The position numbers and the translations under genes were made by a program. Positions 8,280 to 16,741 of a DNA stretch of 64,000 nucleotides are shown piece by piece (positions within the stretch are counted from its first letter, which is position 1; each line of letters opens with the position of its first letter). The notes beneath the pieces are model-generated. The model was not told where the DNA came from and made no database searches. It worked only from the letters and a program-made list of their open reading frames with translations. Location of the stretch: contig CAVQYC010000008.1 in NCBI GenBank assembly GCA_963717985.1, forward strand, positions 62,001 through 126,000. The letters run 5' to 3'. This DNA is from BOG-1155 sp963717985. GTDB taxonomy: Bacteria > Desulfobacterota > Syntrophorhabdia > Syntrophorhabdales > WCHB1-27.

Positions 8280-8847
8280 AAAGGGGCATCTGTTCGTCGT
8301 CTCCGGACCCTCGGGCACGGGGAAGAGCAGCATCATCGAAATGTTCCTGAATGAGGATAAGCACGCGTGCTTTTCCGTCTCTTATACGACCCGCGTAAAA
8401 CGGGACCACGAGGTTGACGGGCGCGATTACCGGTTCGTAGACGCGGCACAGTTCCAGGCCATGGTCGGGCAGGGGGAGTTCCTCGAATGGGAGAACGTTC
8501 ACGGCTATTTTTACGGCACACCCCGGACCGAGGTCTTGCAGCCTCTTTCGGAGGGGACCGACGTCATTCTGGATATCGATGTCAAAGGCGCCCTCACCGT
8601 GAAGGAAGAATGGCCCGAAGCGGTCCTTATATTCATCGACACACCGTCGCTCGATGAGCTGGTGAGGAGGCTCTCGGCTCGCGGCGAGAAGGAGATAGAG
8701 AGGCGGATGCAGCGGGTCAGGGAGGAGGTTGCAAAAAAGGGACTCTTTACTTATGTCGTGGTAAATGATAATCTTAATAGGGCATACTTCGAATTCAAGT
8801 CGATTATTACGGACATAAGGAGACAGCATGGCCAGGATAACCGTTGA
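8269..8847 (+). CDS. gmk: guanylate kinase
   Basis: Phosphorylates GMP to GDP with ATP. P-loop GPSGTGKSS near residue 13, GMP-binding region SVSYTTRVKRDHEVDGRDYRF, and the lid/base segment ERRMQRVREE. 192 residues, slightly short of the E. coli enzyme but complete. Overlaps yicC and rpoZ. The gmk-rpoZ order links nucleotide metabolism with RNA polymerase assembly in many bacteria. Confidence 0.95.
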   Translation: MSNEKGHLFVVSGPSGTGKSSIIEMFLNEDKHACFSVSYTTRVKRDHEVDGRDYRFVDAAQFQAMVGQGEFLEWENVHGYFYGTPRTEVLQPLSEGTDVILDIDVKGALTVKEEWPEAVLIFIDTPSLDELVRRLSARGEKEIERRMQRVREEVAKKGLFTYVVVNDNLNRAYFEFKSIITDIRRQHGQDNR

Positions 8848-9067
8848 AGACTGTATGGATAAGGTTGAAAACCGTTTCGAGCTTGTCCATCTCGCCGCAA
8901 AGAGGGCGAAGCAGCTCGTCAAGGGGTCGAGGCCCCTGGTCAAGTCGTCAAACAGGGAAGTCGTCACATCCCTGAGGGAAATCGCCTCGGGCGAGGTCTA
9001 CTTCGAAAAGAAGCACGGGCTGGAAGAGAAAGAGATTCCGTACCAGCTCTCGAATTTCGCTCCCTAA
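8828..9067 (+). CDS. rpoZ: DNA-directed RNA polymerase omega subunit
   Basis: 79-residue omega subunit, which helps assemble and stabilise the beta-prime subunit. It opens MARITVEDCMDKVENRFELV and contains the helix HLAAKRAKQLVKGS, both typical. The start is inside the gmk end (20-base overlap). It closes the xseB operon. No clear rho-independent terminator follows, only a palindromic repeat about 30 bases downstream. Confidence 0.95.
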   Translation: MARITVEDCMDKVENRFELVHLAAKRAKQLVKGSRPLVKSSNREVVTSLREIASGEVYFEKKHGLEEKEIPYQLSNFAP

Positions 9068-9096
9068 TCCAGACATTCTTTCTTCTTCTTTGGGTG

Positions 9097-9156
9097 GCCG
9101 TCATCCACCCGATCCGGCATCGAGTACAACCATGATCGATGCCGGAAGTTAGGTGG
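9097..9156. repeat. dispersed palindromic repeat, copy 1
   Basis: In the 311-base gap after rpoZ. Bases 9097-9122 match 30398-30423 at 25 of 26 positions. Within it CCGGCATCGA (9114-9123) faces TCGATGCCGG (9135-9144), and flanking CCACC/GGTGG extends the pairing. I see nothing else definite in the rest of the gap (9157-9378), which is AT-richer and presumably carries the promoter of the next gene. Confidence 0.6.
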
Positions 9157-9378
9157 GTAAGAGACGAATTCCAGGAGCCGCTATCCTAAAGCCTTTCCCC
9201 CGGTTGTTTCTGAAAAGATCCTCGTAAGACAAAGCGGCAGGCCGTTGCGCACAACTACTAATAGTGATAGCCCCCACAATCTCAATGTTCACCATTACCG
9301 CTTGAAAGTGATTCGTAACAAATATTTCATTAGGATTTCATAAATCTTTAATAACCCTGCAACAGCTTTGAGGAGGCG

Positions 9379-10332
9379 ATGGAGCGACTGCGCAGGTCAT
9401 CGATAATTTCCTTGAGCTTCTTGAGGACACGATATATCATGGAGGTGGCCCGCGCCAGGGCTCGCACACACGTCGTTGCAAGGCAGTCCGCCTTTGAGAG
9501 GCTAAAGCGATTGAGCGATGATACGCCCGTCCCTTCGGGGCAGACCCTCGTCTATCCGATGATAGGCCATCCGACCACACAGGTGAAATCGCCCACCACG
9601 TTTAACAGGTACTTCAGGGAAAAACACATCGATGGGGTAATGGTCGCGATCGACGTGCATCCGGCTGCGGTGGCACACTTCTTCTCACTCCTCCGGGGGT
9701 GGCAGAACTGTCCCGGCTGTATAGTCACCATCCCGCACAAACAGGAAGCAGCACGGCAGGCGGACGAGCTTTCCCCCCGGGCACGGGACCTGTGCGCGGT
9801 CAATGTGCTCAGGAGAACACAAGGCGGGCGGCTCGTCGGCGATATGGTCGACGGCCTCGGTTTTATCGAGGCGCTTAAGACCCACGGCGTCGATCCAAGG
9901 GGAAAGCGCATAGTAGTGTTCGGGGCCGGAGGAGCAGGTGGTGCCATCGCCTACGCGGTAGCCGAGGCCGGGGCAGCGGAACTCGTCGTGATCGATACCG
10001 ATGGCGCTCGGCAAGACAGTCTCCTCGCCCTCATCGCGTCGCGATATCCCCAGGTTTCGCTCTCCGGCGCGCCGGTTTCGCTTGCCGGCTTCGACCTTGC
10101 AGTAAATGCGACGCCCCTCGGTATGAACAATGATGTGAGGACGCCCTTCCCCTTAGACACCCTGGGTCCCGCCACCTTCGTCGCCGACGTGGTGACGGAG
10201 CCGGAGCTCACCCCCTGGCTCCGGGGGGCGAAGGAACGGGGCTGCCGCATCCAGACCGGATATGAGATGACCCTGGGCCAATTTGCCATAATGGGTCGCC
10301 ATATGGGCATCGATATCGAATCACGCACATGA
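9379..10332 (+). CDS. shikimate dehydrogenase-like oxidoreductase
   Basis: Has the two-domain AroE layout: substrate domain with IGHPTTQVKSP (residues 62-72) and TIPHKQEA (118-125, catalytic Lys121), then GDMVDGLGF (catalytic Asp158) and the NAD(P) loop FGAGGAGGAI (181-190). The family usually reads NTDG where this protein has MVDG, and VPxK where it has IPHK. Together with the long N-terminus this suggests a divergent paralogue, possibly acting on another cyclic polyol acid. ATG 9379 has AGGAGG only two bases upstream; ATG 9439 is an alternative. It stands alone, with no aromatic-pathway genes nearby. Confidence 0.75.
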   Translation: MERLRRSSIISLSFLRTRYIMEVARARARTHVVARQSAFERLKRLSDDTPVPSGQTLVYPMIGHPTTQVKSPTTFNRYFREKHIDGVMVAIDVHPAAVAHFFSLLRGWQNCPGCIVTIPHKQEAARQADELSPRARDLCAVNVLRRTQGGRLVGDMVDGLGFIEALKTHGVDPRGKRIVVFGAGGAGGAIAYAVAEAGAAELVVIDTDGARQDSLLALIASRYPQVSLSGAPVSLAGFDLAVNATPLGMNNDVRTPFPLDTLGPATFVADVVTEPELTPWLRGAKERGCRIQTGYEMTLGQFAIMGRHMGIDIESRT

Positions 10333-10462
10333 GGGGAGCCCGAAAGAGGAAATAGGCCATCTCAAGTGGACATCCATGGGGCCGCAAAGCCCACACGCTG
10401 CGGGACGCCGTGAAGGCCGGGTTTGCGATTCCGCTCATGTGGGTATCCGGCACATGCCTGCG

Positions 10463-10882
10463 TTAGTAGCTCCCGTCTATGACCTCGGACAACACACCAT
10501 AGGTCCTGGGGTGGAGAAAGGCGAAGTACCTGTTCAGCTCCTTCGAGAACCTGGGCTTGTGGTCGATCAGGTCGGCCCCATTCCCCTCCAGAGTCTTGAG
10601 CTCCGCTGCGCAGTTGTCCACGTTGAAAGAGAGCACCATGACGCCTTCCCCGCGTGTGGCGATGAACTTCGCGACCTCTCCCGTCCCATCGAGGTCCTCC
10701 ATGACTTCAATTGCCGTAGGGCCAACCATGAAATAGCTGACCCGTATTTTTTCGCCCGAGTCGATGTAGCGGCCGCTCACCTCCCACCCTAAGGCCTTCT
10801 TGAATGCCTCTTCGGTTCTGGCTACATCCTTGACCGCTATGCTGATATGGTCGACGAAATTGGCATTCACCCGTTCACTCAT
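10463..10882 (-). CDS. VOC family protein, methylmalonyl-CoA epimerase-like
   Basis: About 139 residues in two VOC modules. The N-terminal metal ligand is present (FVDHISIAVKD, His12 from the chosen start) and a C-terminal Glu is in GVLSEVIDG. The third-strand position that carries His in epimerases (HHIAFEVDD-like) reads VMVLSFNVDN, so one ligand appears lost. Function is therefore open: a relative of methylmalonyl-CoA epimerase rather than a proven one. The ATG at 10882 has GGGGAGGAG just upstream; longer starts lack support. A repeat element follows its 5' side. Confidence 0.7.
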   Translation of the reverse strand: MSERVNANFVDHISIAVKDVARTEEAFKKALGWEVSGRYIDSGEKIRVSYFMVGPTAIEVMEDLDGTGEVAKFIATRGEGVMVLSFNVDNCAAELKTLEGNGADLIDHKPRFSKELNRYFAFLHPRTYGVLSEVIDGSY

Positions 10883-11056
10883 CTGCTCCTCCCCATTCTC
10901 CTTTGGATTCTTCGAAAACCTGTCACGCCTCAGTGATCCTGCAGGCAATCGGGCAAAATCGTCACTTTACAGATCCTCATACTGATTATCACATGGATAT
11001 CACAGACCATGAATTCCCACAACATCATGTCACGCGCGCGTTGGGCGTGGGCTGTG

Positions 11057-11239
11057 CCATTTTTTTAGAAAACGTCAGATGGTGCTTTTTGTCACTCCTG
11101 ATTGTCACTTTGACAGGATGGCGGAAAAGACAGAAAATGTTACGAGTACCCTTCTCCTCTGCCGGTCGGGTGGGTACCCGGCAATCATTTTGGAGGCCCT
11201 AAAGAGATGACAGAGCGTGAGCCGGTTTCAGCCGGTTTC
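11057..11239 (+). repeat. dispersed TTGTCAC element, copy A
   Basis: Fills much of the 359-base gap between the VOC gene and the FAD oxidase. It has a T-run, GTGCTTTTTGTCACTCCTG, two 13-base units (11089-11101, 11102-11114), then TTGACAGG, CGGAAAAG, GAAAATGTTA and, after an insertion, AAGAGATGACAGA and paired CAGCCGG motifs. The same ordered motifs recur at 52375-52500 and 53307-53515. No reading frame is evident. Confidence 0.65.
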
Positions 11240-11241
11240 GC

Positions 11242-12615
11242 TCAATCCGGAAAGATCTTCCCTGGATTGAGGATATTATTGGGGTCAAAAAGCTGCTTGA
11301 CCCGTTTCATCGTCGCCATCACTTCCCCCGATAGCTCCATGCCGAGATAAGGCGCTTTAGAAAGGCCGATACCGTGCTCACCCGACATGGTTCCCCCGAG
11401 CCTGAGCGCCTCACTAAAGATTTCTTTCACCGCCTCTCCGGCCTTTGCCCGGTCACCAGGCGTATCCTGGATCATCAGGTTCACATGGAAGTTGCCGTCA
11501 CCCGCATGGCCAAAACTGAGAATAGGGATGCCGAACCTCTCGCGCATGGCTTCCAGCGAACGGATCAGTGTCGGTATCTCGGAGCGGGGGACAACGACAT
11601 CTTCGGCTATTTTCAGAGGCGCCACCGTATAGAGCGCCTGCGAGAGCACCCTTCGGGCCTGCCACAGCCTGTCGGCTTCTGCGGGGTCTTCGGTCAAATC
11701 GCATCTGATTGCGCGATGCTCCGCCGCGATAAGGCGGACCTTTTCCGCCTGCGAGAGGGCCGATTCCCTGCTCCCGTCGACTTCGATCAAAAGAAGGCCG
11801 CCTACCCCATCGGGCAAACCCATAGGGGAAGCCTGCTCGCTGCAGCGTATCGATGCCTTGTCCATAAATTCGATGGTAGACGGCACTACTTTCGCGGCTA
11901 TAATAGCGGAGACCGTTTCCGCAGCCTCCTCGACTTCCTTAAAGAGGGCGAGAATGGTCGTCTTTGCCTCAGGCAGGGGGATAAGCTTGAGGGTGATTTT
12001 AGTGATCACGCCAAGTGTGCCTTCGCTGCCGACAAAGAGCCTTGTCAGATCGTACCCCACCACGCCTTTCATGGTCTTTACCCCCAGGTTCAATATTTCC
12101 CCGGTGGGCAGCACCACTTCGATGCCAAGCACATAGTCCCGCGTCACGCCATACTTGAGAGAATTGGGGCCACCCGCGCATTCCGCCACATTCCCCCCGA
12201 TGCTCGAATATTTATACGAAGCAGGGTCAGGAGGGTAAAAAAGGCCCTTCTTTGCAACTTCCTCCTGAAGAAGAAAAGTGATCACCCCCGGCTCCACCAC
12301 GGAGATGAGGTTTTCCGCATCGATTTCCAGTATCCGGTTCATCCGGGTGAAGGATAACACCACGCCGCCGTTCACCGGCACCGACCCGCCCGTGAGACCT
12401 GTTCCCTGGCCCCTCGGTATTACAGGAAAAAGATGCGTGTTGGCGAGTCGGAGTATGGCTGACACTTCAGCGGCCGACGAGGGGAACACGATCACCTCGG
12501 GGACAGCGCCTTCGGTCCTTCCGTCGTAGGAATAGCACCGACGCTCCTCAACCGACGTTTTGACGTTCTCTTTGCCGACGATTGCTTCAATCGCGCTGAT
12601 AATCTTCGTATCCAT
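11242..12615 (-). CDS. FAD-linked oxidase (glycolate oxidase GlcD / D-lactate dehydrogenase family)
   Basis: Vanillyl-alcohol-oxidase fold flavoprotein oxidising an alpha-hydroxy acid. The FAD domain shows PVIPRGQGTGLTGGSVPV near residue 65 and GTLGVITKITLKLIP. The C-terminal domain carries GHAGDGNFHVNL and SGEHGIGLSKAPYL, the metal and substrate-binding motifs. 457 residues, full length. ATG 12615 has GGAAGG eight bases upstream; a GTG at 12624 is less good. No iron-sulfur partner (GlcF) or ETF gene is adjacent, so the electron acceptor is unknown. TATAAT on the minus strand (12683-12688) may be its -10 box. Confidence 0.88.
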   Translation of the reverse strand: MDTKIISAIEAIVGKENVKTSVEERRCYSYDGRTEGAVPEVIVFPSSAAEVSAILRLANTHLFPVIPRGQGTGLTGGSVPVNGGVVLSFTRMNRILEIDAENLISVVEPGVITFLLQEEVAKKGLFYPPDPASYKYSSIGGNVAECAGGPNSLKYGVTRDYVLGIEVVLPTGEILNLGVKTMKGVVGYDLTRLFVGSEGTLGVITKITLKLIPLPEAKTTILALFKEVEEAAETVSAIIAAKVVPSTIEFMDKASIRCSEQASPMGLPDGVGGLLLIEVDGSRESALSQAEKVRLIAAEHRAIRCDLTEDPAEADRLWQARRVLSQALYTVAPLKIAEDVVVPRSEIPTLIRSLEAMRERFGIPILSFGHAGDGNFHVNLMIQDTPGDRAKAGEAVKEIFSEALRLGGTMSGEHGIGLSKAPYLGMELSGEVMATMKRVKQLFDPNNILNPGKIFPD

Positions 12616-12721
12616 CCATCCCACCTTCCAATGGCATCAATAGGGCTCGTCCCACGCGGTTTTCCGGTCGAGCCGAGGTCATATTATAGCGCACTTTTGT
12701 CCCAAACGGCCTCTCCTTCGA

Positions 12722-13486
12722 CTACATCTGTTTGAAAAGATGGAGATAGTTGCGACCGACGGTGAGAAGCTCCGGTCTCCCTTTGAGCTTCAGCACGCCC
12801 CGGCCGGTGAGGGAGCGGCTCATTTTCTCTATGCTCGCCACATTCACTATGATAGCCCGGTGGATTTGCCAGAACCGGTCAGGATCGAGCTCACGGGCCA
12901 ATTCTCTTATACTCTTCCTGATGAGGAACTCCGCCTCCTTCGCCACAACCACCGTATACTTGTCTTCTGCCTTGAAGTAGTCTACCTCGTCTACGGGGAT
13001 AAGACGGATGTTCTCCGTCTGCTGGGTCTTGATCCATCTGAGAAACGTCTTCCCCTGTCCGGCCGACAGCCTTGAAAGCACCTGTTCGACCGCCTCGGCC
13101 AGTCCCGGGGGCGGCTCATTGGAGGCTGCCAACTGGTCTTGCAGGCGACGGACCGTCCGGGTAAGCCTCTCTTTGGACACGGGCTTGAGCAGATAATCGA
13201 CGGCCTCCCGCTCGAAGGCCTCCACCGCATACTGATCGTAGGCCGTCACAAATACCACGCGGCAGACCCCGGCGATCCGCCTTGCCGCCTCCATGCCCGA
13301 GAGGCCCGGCATCTTGATGTCGAGGAAGGCGACCTCAGGCTGCACGGACTCGACCAGATCGAGGACCTCTCTGCCGTTCCCTGCCTCGCCGCAGATCACG
13401 AGGTCAGGCCAGACCTCGGACAGCAGGGCGCGCAGGTATACCCTCAGTTCCCGCTCGTCGTCGGCGATGATCGCGCTATAGGCCAT
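12722..13486 (-). CDS. LytTR-family response regulator
   Basis: CheY-type receiver (phospho-acceptor Asp56 in VAFLDIKMPG, conserved Lys in YLLKPVSKERL) followed by a LytTR DNA-binding domain from about residue 150 (IRLIPVDEVDYFKAEDKYT, then FWQIHRAIIVNVASI). 254 residues, complete. It overlaps the kinase gene by 11 bases, so the two are a cognate pair. LytTR proteins bind direct repeats near promoters; likely targets are the envelope export genes of the same cluster, though no binding site was identified. Confidence 0.93.
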   Translation of the reverse strand: MAYSAIIADDERELRVYLRALLSEVWPDLVICGEAGNGREVLDLVESVQPEVAFLDIKMPGLSGMEAARRIAGVCRVVFVTAYDQYAVEAFEREAVDYLLKPVSKERLTRTVRRLQDQLAASNEPPPGLAEAVEQVLSRLSAGQGKTFLRWIKTQQTENIRLIPVDEVDYFKAEDKYTVVVAKEAEFLIRKSIRELARELDPDRFWQIHRAIIVNVASIEKMSRSLTGRGVLKLKGRPELLTVGRNYLHLFKQM

Positions 13487-14543
13487 CTCGCGGCACCTCG
13501 ATGATTGCCTTGACGCCGTGGGGTTTATGTTCTTCCAGGATCAGGCGCCCTTTGTCCCCGAAAAGCAGCCTGAGGCGCTCCCGCACGTTTCCGATGCCTA
13601 TCCCGCCCTGCTCGTACGCGGAGATCCCGTCGCCCGTATCTGCTACGGTGATGCTCACATAGCCGCCCGCCTCGGCTGCCTCCACCAGGATCGTCCCTCC
13701 CTCTACCTTGGGCTCCAGGCCGTGCTTCACCGCATTCTCCACGAGGGGTTGGATGAGCATCGGAGGAAAGGGGTGTTGCCTTAAAGCTTCCGGAAGGTCG
13801 ATCTCGAAGCGCAGCCTCTCTCCCATCCTTACCTTCTGGATGTTGAGATAGGTTCGGCACATGTCCATCTCCTGGTCGAGGGTGGTTGTGGCGGGAAGGG
13901 TCCTCGACAAGGACGTCCGGAGATAATGGATCAGGTCCGAGAGCATGGCCTTGCCCCTTGCCGGGTCCGTGTCGATGAGGCTCAACACGTTAGAGAGGGT
14001 GTTGAAGAGGAAATGGGGCTCGATCTGCGCCTGAAGGAGTCTCAATGTGGCTTCAAGGGCCTCCTTTTCACTGGAAAGGCGCGTGATCCTCTCCTGCTGG
14101 ATCAGCGCCTTGGTCACTCTGAGACGGTCCTTGGAAAAGAAGACATAGAAGACCACGCCCCCTATGGCGAAAAAGAGGAGCACCGTCCGGACAATATTCG
14201 GGTAGGGCCCGGTATGCATGGAGAAAAACCGCTCCAGTATGAGAGGGCTTATGGTGAGGGTAATCAAGGTGGCGGCGATCGAGGCGACCAGGACCACGAG
14301 CACCATGTGGGCGGTCTTCTCCGGATTCGGATTGAACACCCTGAAGAGCAGCGTGATGACGGAATAGATGGATATCCCATAAGACAGGGACGTCACGAGG
14401 CTGGCGACAAAGGGTCTGGCAATGCCGATGGTGAAGAGAAAGACTGCAATCAGGGTACTGATAATGACGGTGTAAAGCAGGTCCCCCAGCACGTGCTTTG
14501 CGGTGAGGTGCTCCCTGATCTGTTCCGTATCCATAACGGGCAT
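13476..14543 (-). CDS. LytS-like membrane sensor histidine kinase
   Basis: About 355 residues. Four hydrophobic segments (roughly 22-44, 46-68, 78-104, 116-137), a short coiled linker, then the His_kinase domain with phospho-acceptor His177 in QIEPHFLFNTLSNVLSL and the ATPase domain (QPLVENAVKHGLEPK, GIGIGNVRERLRLLFG). There is no large periplasmic sensor, so the signal is probably sensed in the membrane. ATG 14543 has AAGGAGGGG six bases upstream. The frame is open for another 200 codons upstream, but that is antisense shadow of the next gene. Confidence 0.92.
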   Translation of the reverse strand: MPVMDTEQIREHLTAKHVLGDLLYTVIISTLIAVFLFTIGIARPFVASLVTSLSYGISIYSVITLLFRVFNPNPEKTAHMVLVVLVASIAATLITLTISPLILERFFSMHTGPYPNIVRTVLLFFAIGGVVFYVFFSKDRLRVTKALIQQERITRLSSEKEALEATLRLLQAQIEPHFLFNTLSNVLSLIDTDPARGKAMLSDLIHYLRTSLSRTLPATTTLDQEMDMCRTYLNIQKVRMGERLRFEIDLPEALRQHPFPPMLIQPLVENAVKHGLEPKVEGGTILVEAAEAGGYVSITVADTGDGISAYEQGGIGIGNVRERLRLLFGDKGRLILEEHKPHGVKAIIEVPRDGL

Positions 14544-14554
14544 GCCGCCCCTCC

Positions 14555-15937
14555 TTAGAAAGTATACTCCAATCCGGCCATCACCTGGTAGCCGAGGACG
14601 CTTCCGAACTCCGTGTTCTTGCCGCCCGCCATGAGAGTGACCACCGAAAAGAGCTCCACGTGCTTCCCGAGGGAGTAGCTGAGAATCGAGGTGAACTGGC
14701 CTGATCCGTCGTCGAGGTTCTGGGTCCAGCGAAAGGTGAGATCGATCTTGTTGCTGATGTTGGTCTGGATGTACTGGAGGAGGGCGTAATCCTTGCGCAA
14801 GAACCTTAAGTTCGTCAGGGCCGTCGCCCCGAGGGTCTCCATCCCCAGCCCTGAGAGGAGACCGCCCTGCGTGAGCGCGAGAGCCGCCCTCCGCCTCAAG
14901 GTGTAGTACTCGTTCGCATCGGTTGTGCTGTAGCCCGGGCTGTAATACGCGTATTCTGCGGTCAGGATCCCCTTCGATTCGAAGGTGTAGGAGGAGCCGA
15001 TCAGGAGCGCTGGAGAGAGGGCCGAATCGTGCTCGTGGAGCATCTCCATGGACCCCCCCAGGGGGGAGCGATTCTCTTCGGGATAGAGCCCCCGGCTGCC
15101 CTGGGTGACCGCCCCTTCTGCGTAGAGCAGGACCGCATCCGATGCGGTCCACCCCCCGAAAAACCCCGCGATGTTCCCGGCGTCCGCCTTTCGCGAGAGG
15201 ATGAGGGAGGCGTAGCTCTCGCGGCCCGTATAGTCCATCTTCACGCTGTAAGTCCGCTCAAAGGGAGGGGGAAGGGTAGAGGAGAGGAAGCTGCCGGGCC
15301 CGGTCGTTTTATTGAGTCCCTCACCCGTATTCGCGATGAAAGACATCGTCCAGGCCGCCCCCGGTATCCAGACGAGCCGTCCGAAATCCATACCGGGCAC
15401 CTCCAGATAGGGGTTGCGGCGGCCGTTGTCCTGAAAAAAGGGATTGGAGGGAGAAAAGAGAAAGGATGGGCCCCACTGGAGGTTCTCCCTCCCGTAGGAT
15501 ACGAAGAGGTTTTCGCGCACCTTGAGCCGCGCGAGCCACTCGTTGACATATGAGTCATCGTCCACGTGGGATTGCCCTTTCAGGCTGCCGTCCTCCCAGA
15601 TGCTGTCGTCGAGTCTCCCTCTCGGCTTGGCAGAGAGCTCCAACGGATCGAGGCTCAGGCGCAAATCGGGGCGTATCTCCGTGTTCGCCACATAGCGCGG
15701 TATCTGCAGGAAGTTATTCGAAGGATTCTGGGTCGAGCTTATGGGTTGCTGGACGACGCCGAAGGCGAGGACCCTCAAGTCCCAGGAGAAGTGATCGGCC
15801 AGGCCGCTGCCTGTTTCGGGCGGCGAGGCTTGTGGGGCCTCGCCGGCCATCGCCGCCGGGTGCGCCCATCCGATGGCAGCCGCGAGGAGGGCCGCCATAA
15901 GAAGCACCCTCTTTTCCGCCCATATCGTGCGCCCCAT
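14555..15937 (-). CDS. outer-membrane beta-barrel protein
   Basis: A 460-residue exported protein with signal VLLMAALLAAAIGWAHPAA and AMA cleavage. The mature part is rich in alternating aromatic strands (AVLLYAEGAVTQGSRGLY, TAEYAYYSPGYSTTD) and ends in GLEYTF with the terminal phenylalanine expected for BAM-assembled barrels. An NPFFQDNGRRNPYLEVPG segment resembles capsule-assembly-type barrels but I cannot assign a family. It lies 12 bases before the kinase gene and next to the LolA-like protein, so it is likely the outer-membrane end of this export cluster. Confidence 0.7.
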   Translation of the reverse strand: MGRTIWAEKRVLLMAALLAAAIGWAHPAAMAGEAPQASPPETGSGLADHFSWDLRVLAFGVVQQPISSTQNPSNNFLQIPRYVANTEIRPDLRLSLDPLELSAKPRGRLDDSIWEDGSLKGQSHVDDDSYVNEWLARLKVRENLFVSYGRENLQWGPSFLFSPSNPFFQDNGRRNPYLEVPGMDFGRLVWIPGAAWTMSFIANTGEGLNKTTGPGSFLSSTLPPPFERTYSVKMDYTGRESYASLILSRKADAGNIAGFFGGWTASDAVLLYAEGAVTQGSRGLYPEENRSPLGGSMEMLHEHDSALSPALLIGSSYTFESKGILTAEYAYYSPGYSTTDANEYYTLRRRAALALTQGGLLSGLGMETLGATALTNLRFLRKDYALLQYIQTNISNKIDLTFRWTQNLDDGSGQFTSILSYSLGKHVELFSVVTLMAGGKNTEFGSVLGYQVMAGLEYTF

Positions 15938-15949
15938 GGCCGGACCCCC

Positions 15950-16714
15950 TCACTTCAGCAACAGATTGAGGTTAAACGTCGAATCGGGCACACGCTTGAA
16001 GGCGATCTTGCGATAGCGCATGGTAGTGACGTCCTCCTTCATGACGGCGCTCGTGATGACCATTTTCGAGATGAAAGGCCGGGGGTTGTTGTCTATGCTG
16101 ACGTTGTGCTCGTATTCGAAGGTGGCGGTCTTGAACATCTTTCCCGAGACCGTGTAGAATTCCGCCTTTATGCCGGCGAGCCGCCTTTTCGATATCCAGT
16201 ACTTTATGTGGTCGTAGGTGGCCTTCTGGTCGATTGCGTCGAGGTCGAAAACATAACACGCATCTCCGTTGAAGACGTCCTCGCCCGTATGCGCCACCTT
16301 GTAGTCGCCCGCGTAGTTCGTGGAGGCGATATCGCCGTTCGCTGCCAAACCTATCAATTTCTGCCGGGGCGAGATGGGGACCGCCTTGGAGACCCCGGGT
16401 TTCATAAACCACATGTTGCGGTCCAGCATCAGTACCTTTTGGCCCTTCACGTTCGCGGGCGCCAGGAATTCGGCAAGGGAATTGAAGGTGCGCGCCGTCA
16501 CTCTGATAACCCGTTCCTGTTGACGTCCCCCTTCGATAGAGGCAATGTCGATCTCCCATTCCATCCCTTCCGCGTTGCCCCGCGCTTCGTCCGCCTTCGC
16601 CAGTATCTCTTTGGGGCCCATATCCGCCATGACCGGCGGAACGAAAATGGTCATGGTGCAGAGAAGCACGGCGGCCGGTACGATCATCCGCAGCCTGCAG
16701 CATCGGTAGTTCAT
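15950..16714 (-). CDS. LolA-like outer-membrane lipoprotein-sorting protein
   Basis: 254 residues with signal peptide (RMIVPAAVLLCTMTIFVPP, then VMA). The mature domain matches the LolA/LolB-like half-barrel family annotated 'outer membrane lipoprotein-sorting protein': EWEIDIASIEGGRQQERVIR, the segment GQKVLMLDRNMWFMKPG and later KYWISKRRLAGIKAEFY. Such proteins carry lipids or lipid-linked cargo across the periplasm. It lies between the barrel gene and the permease with small gaps, so a shuttle between ABC transporter and outer membrane is a reasonable inference. Confidence 0.82.
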   Translation of the reverse strand: MNYRCCRLRMIVPAAVLLCTMTIFVPPVMADMGPKEILAKADEARGNAEGMEWEIDIASIEGGRQQERVIRVTARTFNSLAEFLAPANVKGQKVLMLDRNMWFMKPGVSKAVPISPRQKLIGLAANGDIASTNYAGDYKVAHTGEDVFNGDACYVFDLDAIDQKATYDHIKYWISKRRLAGIKAEFYTVSGKMFKTATFEYEHNVSIDNNPRPFISKMVITSAVMKEDVTTMRYRKIAFKRVPDSTFNLNLLLK

Positions 16715-16741
16715 GGTCTTTCTCCTTTCAGTATCATACAG

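Noticed and set aside
11374..12357. 327-codon plus-strand frame opposite the FAD oxidase
   Set aside because: Shadow frame rich in Arg, His and Pro, without a recognisable domain.
14544..15152. N-terminal 200-codon extension of the LytS kinase frame
   Set aside because: It is antisense-frame shadow of the barrel gene, proline/arginine-rich and unlike protein; a strong ribosome site lies before the ATG at 14543.
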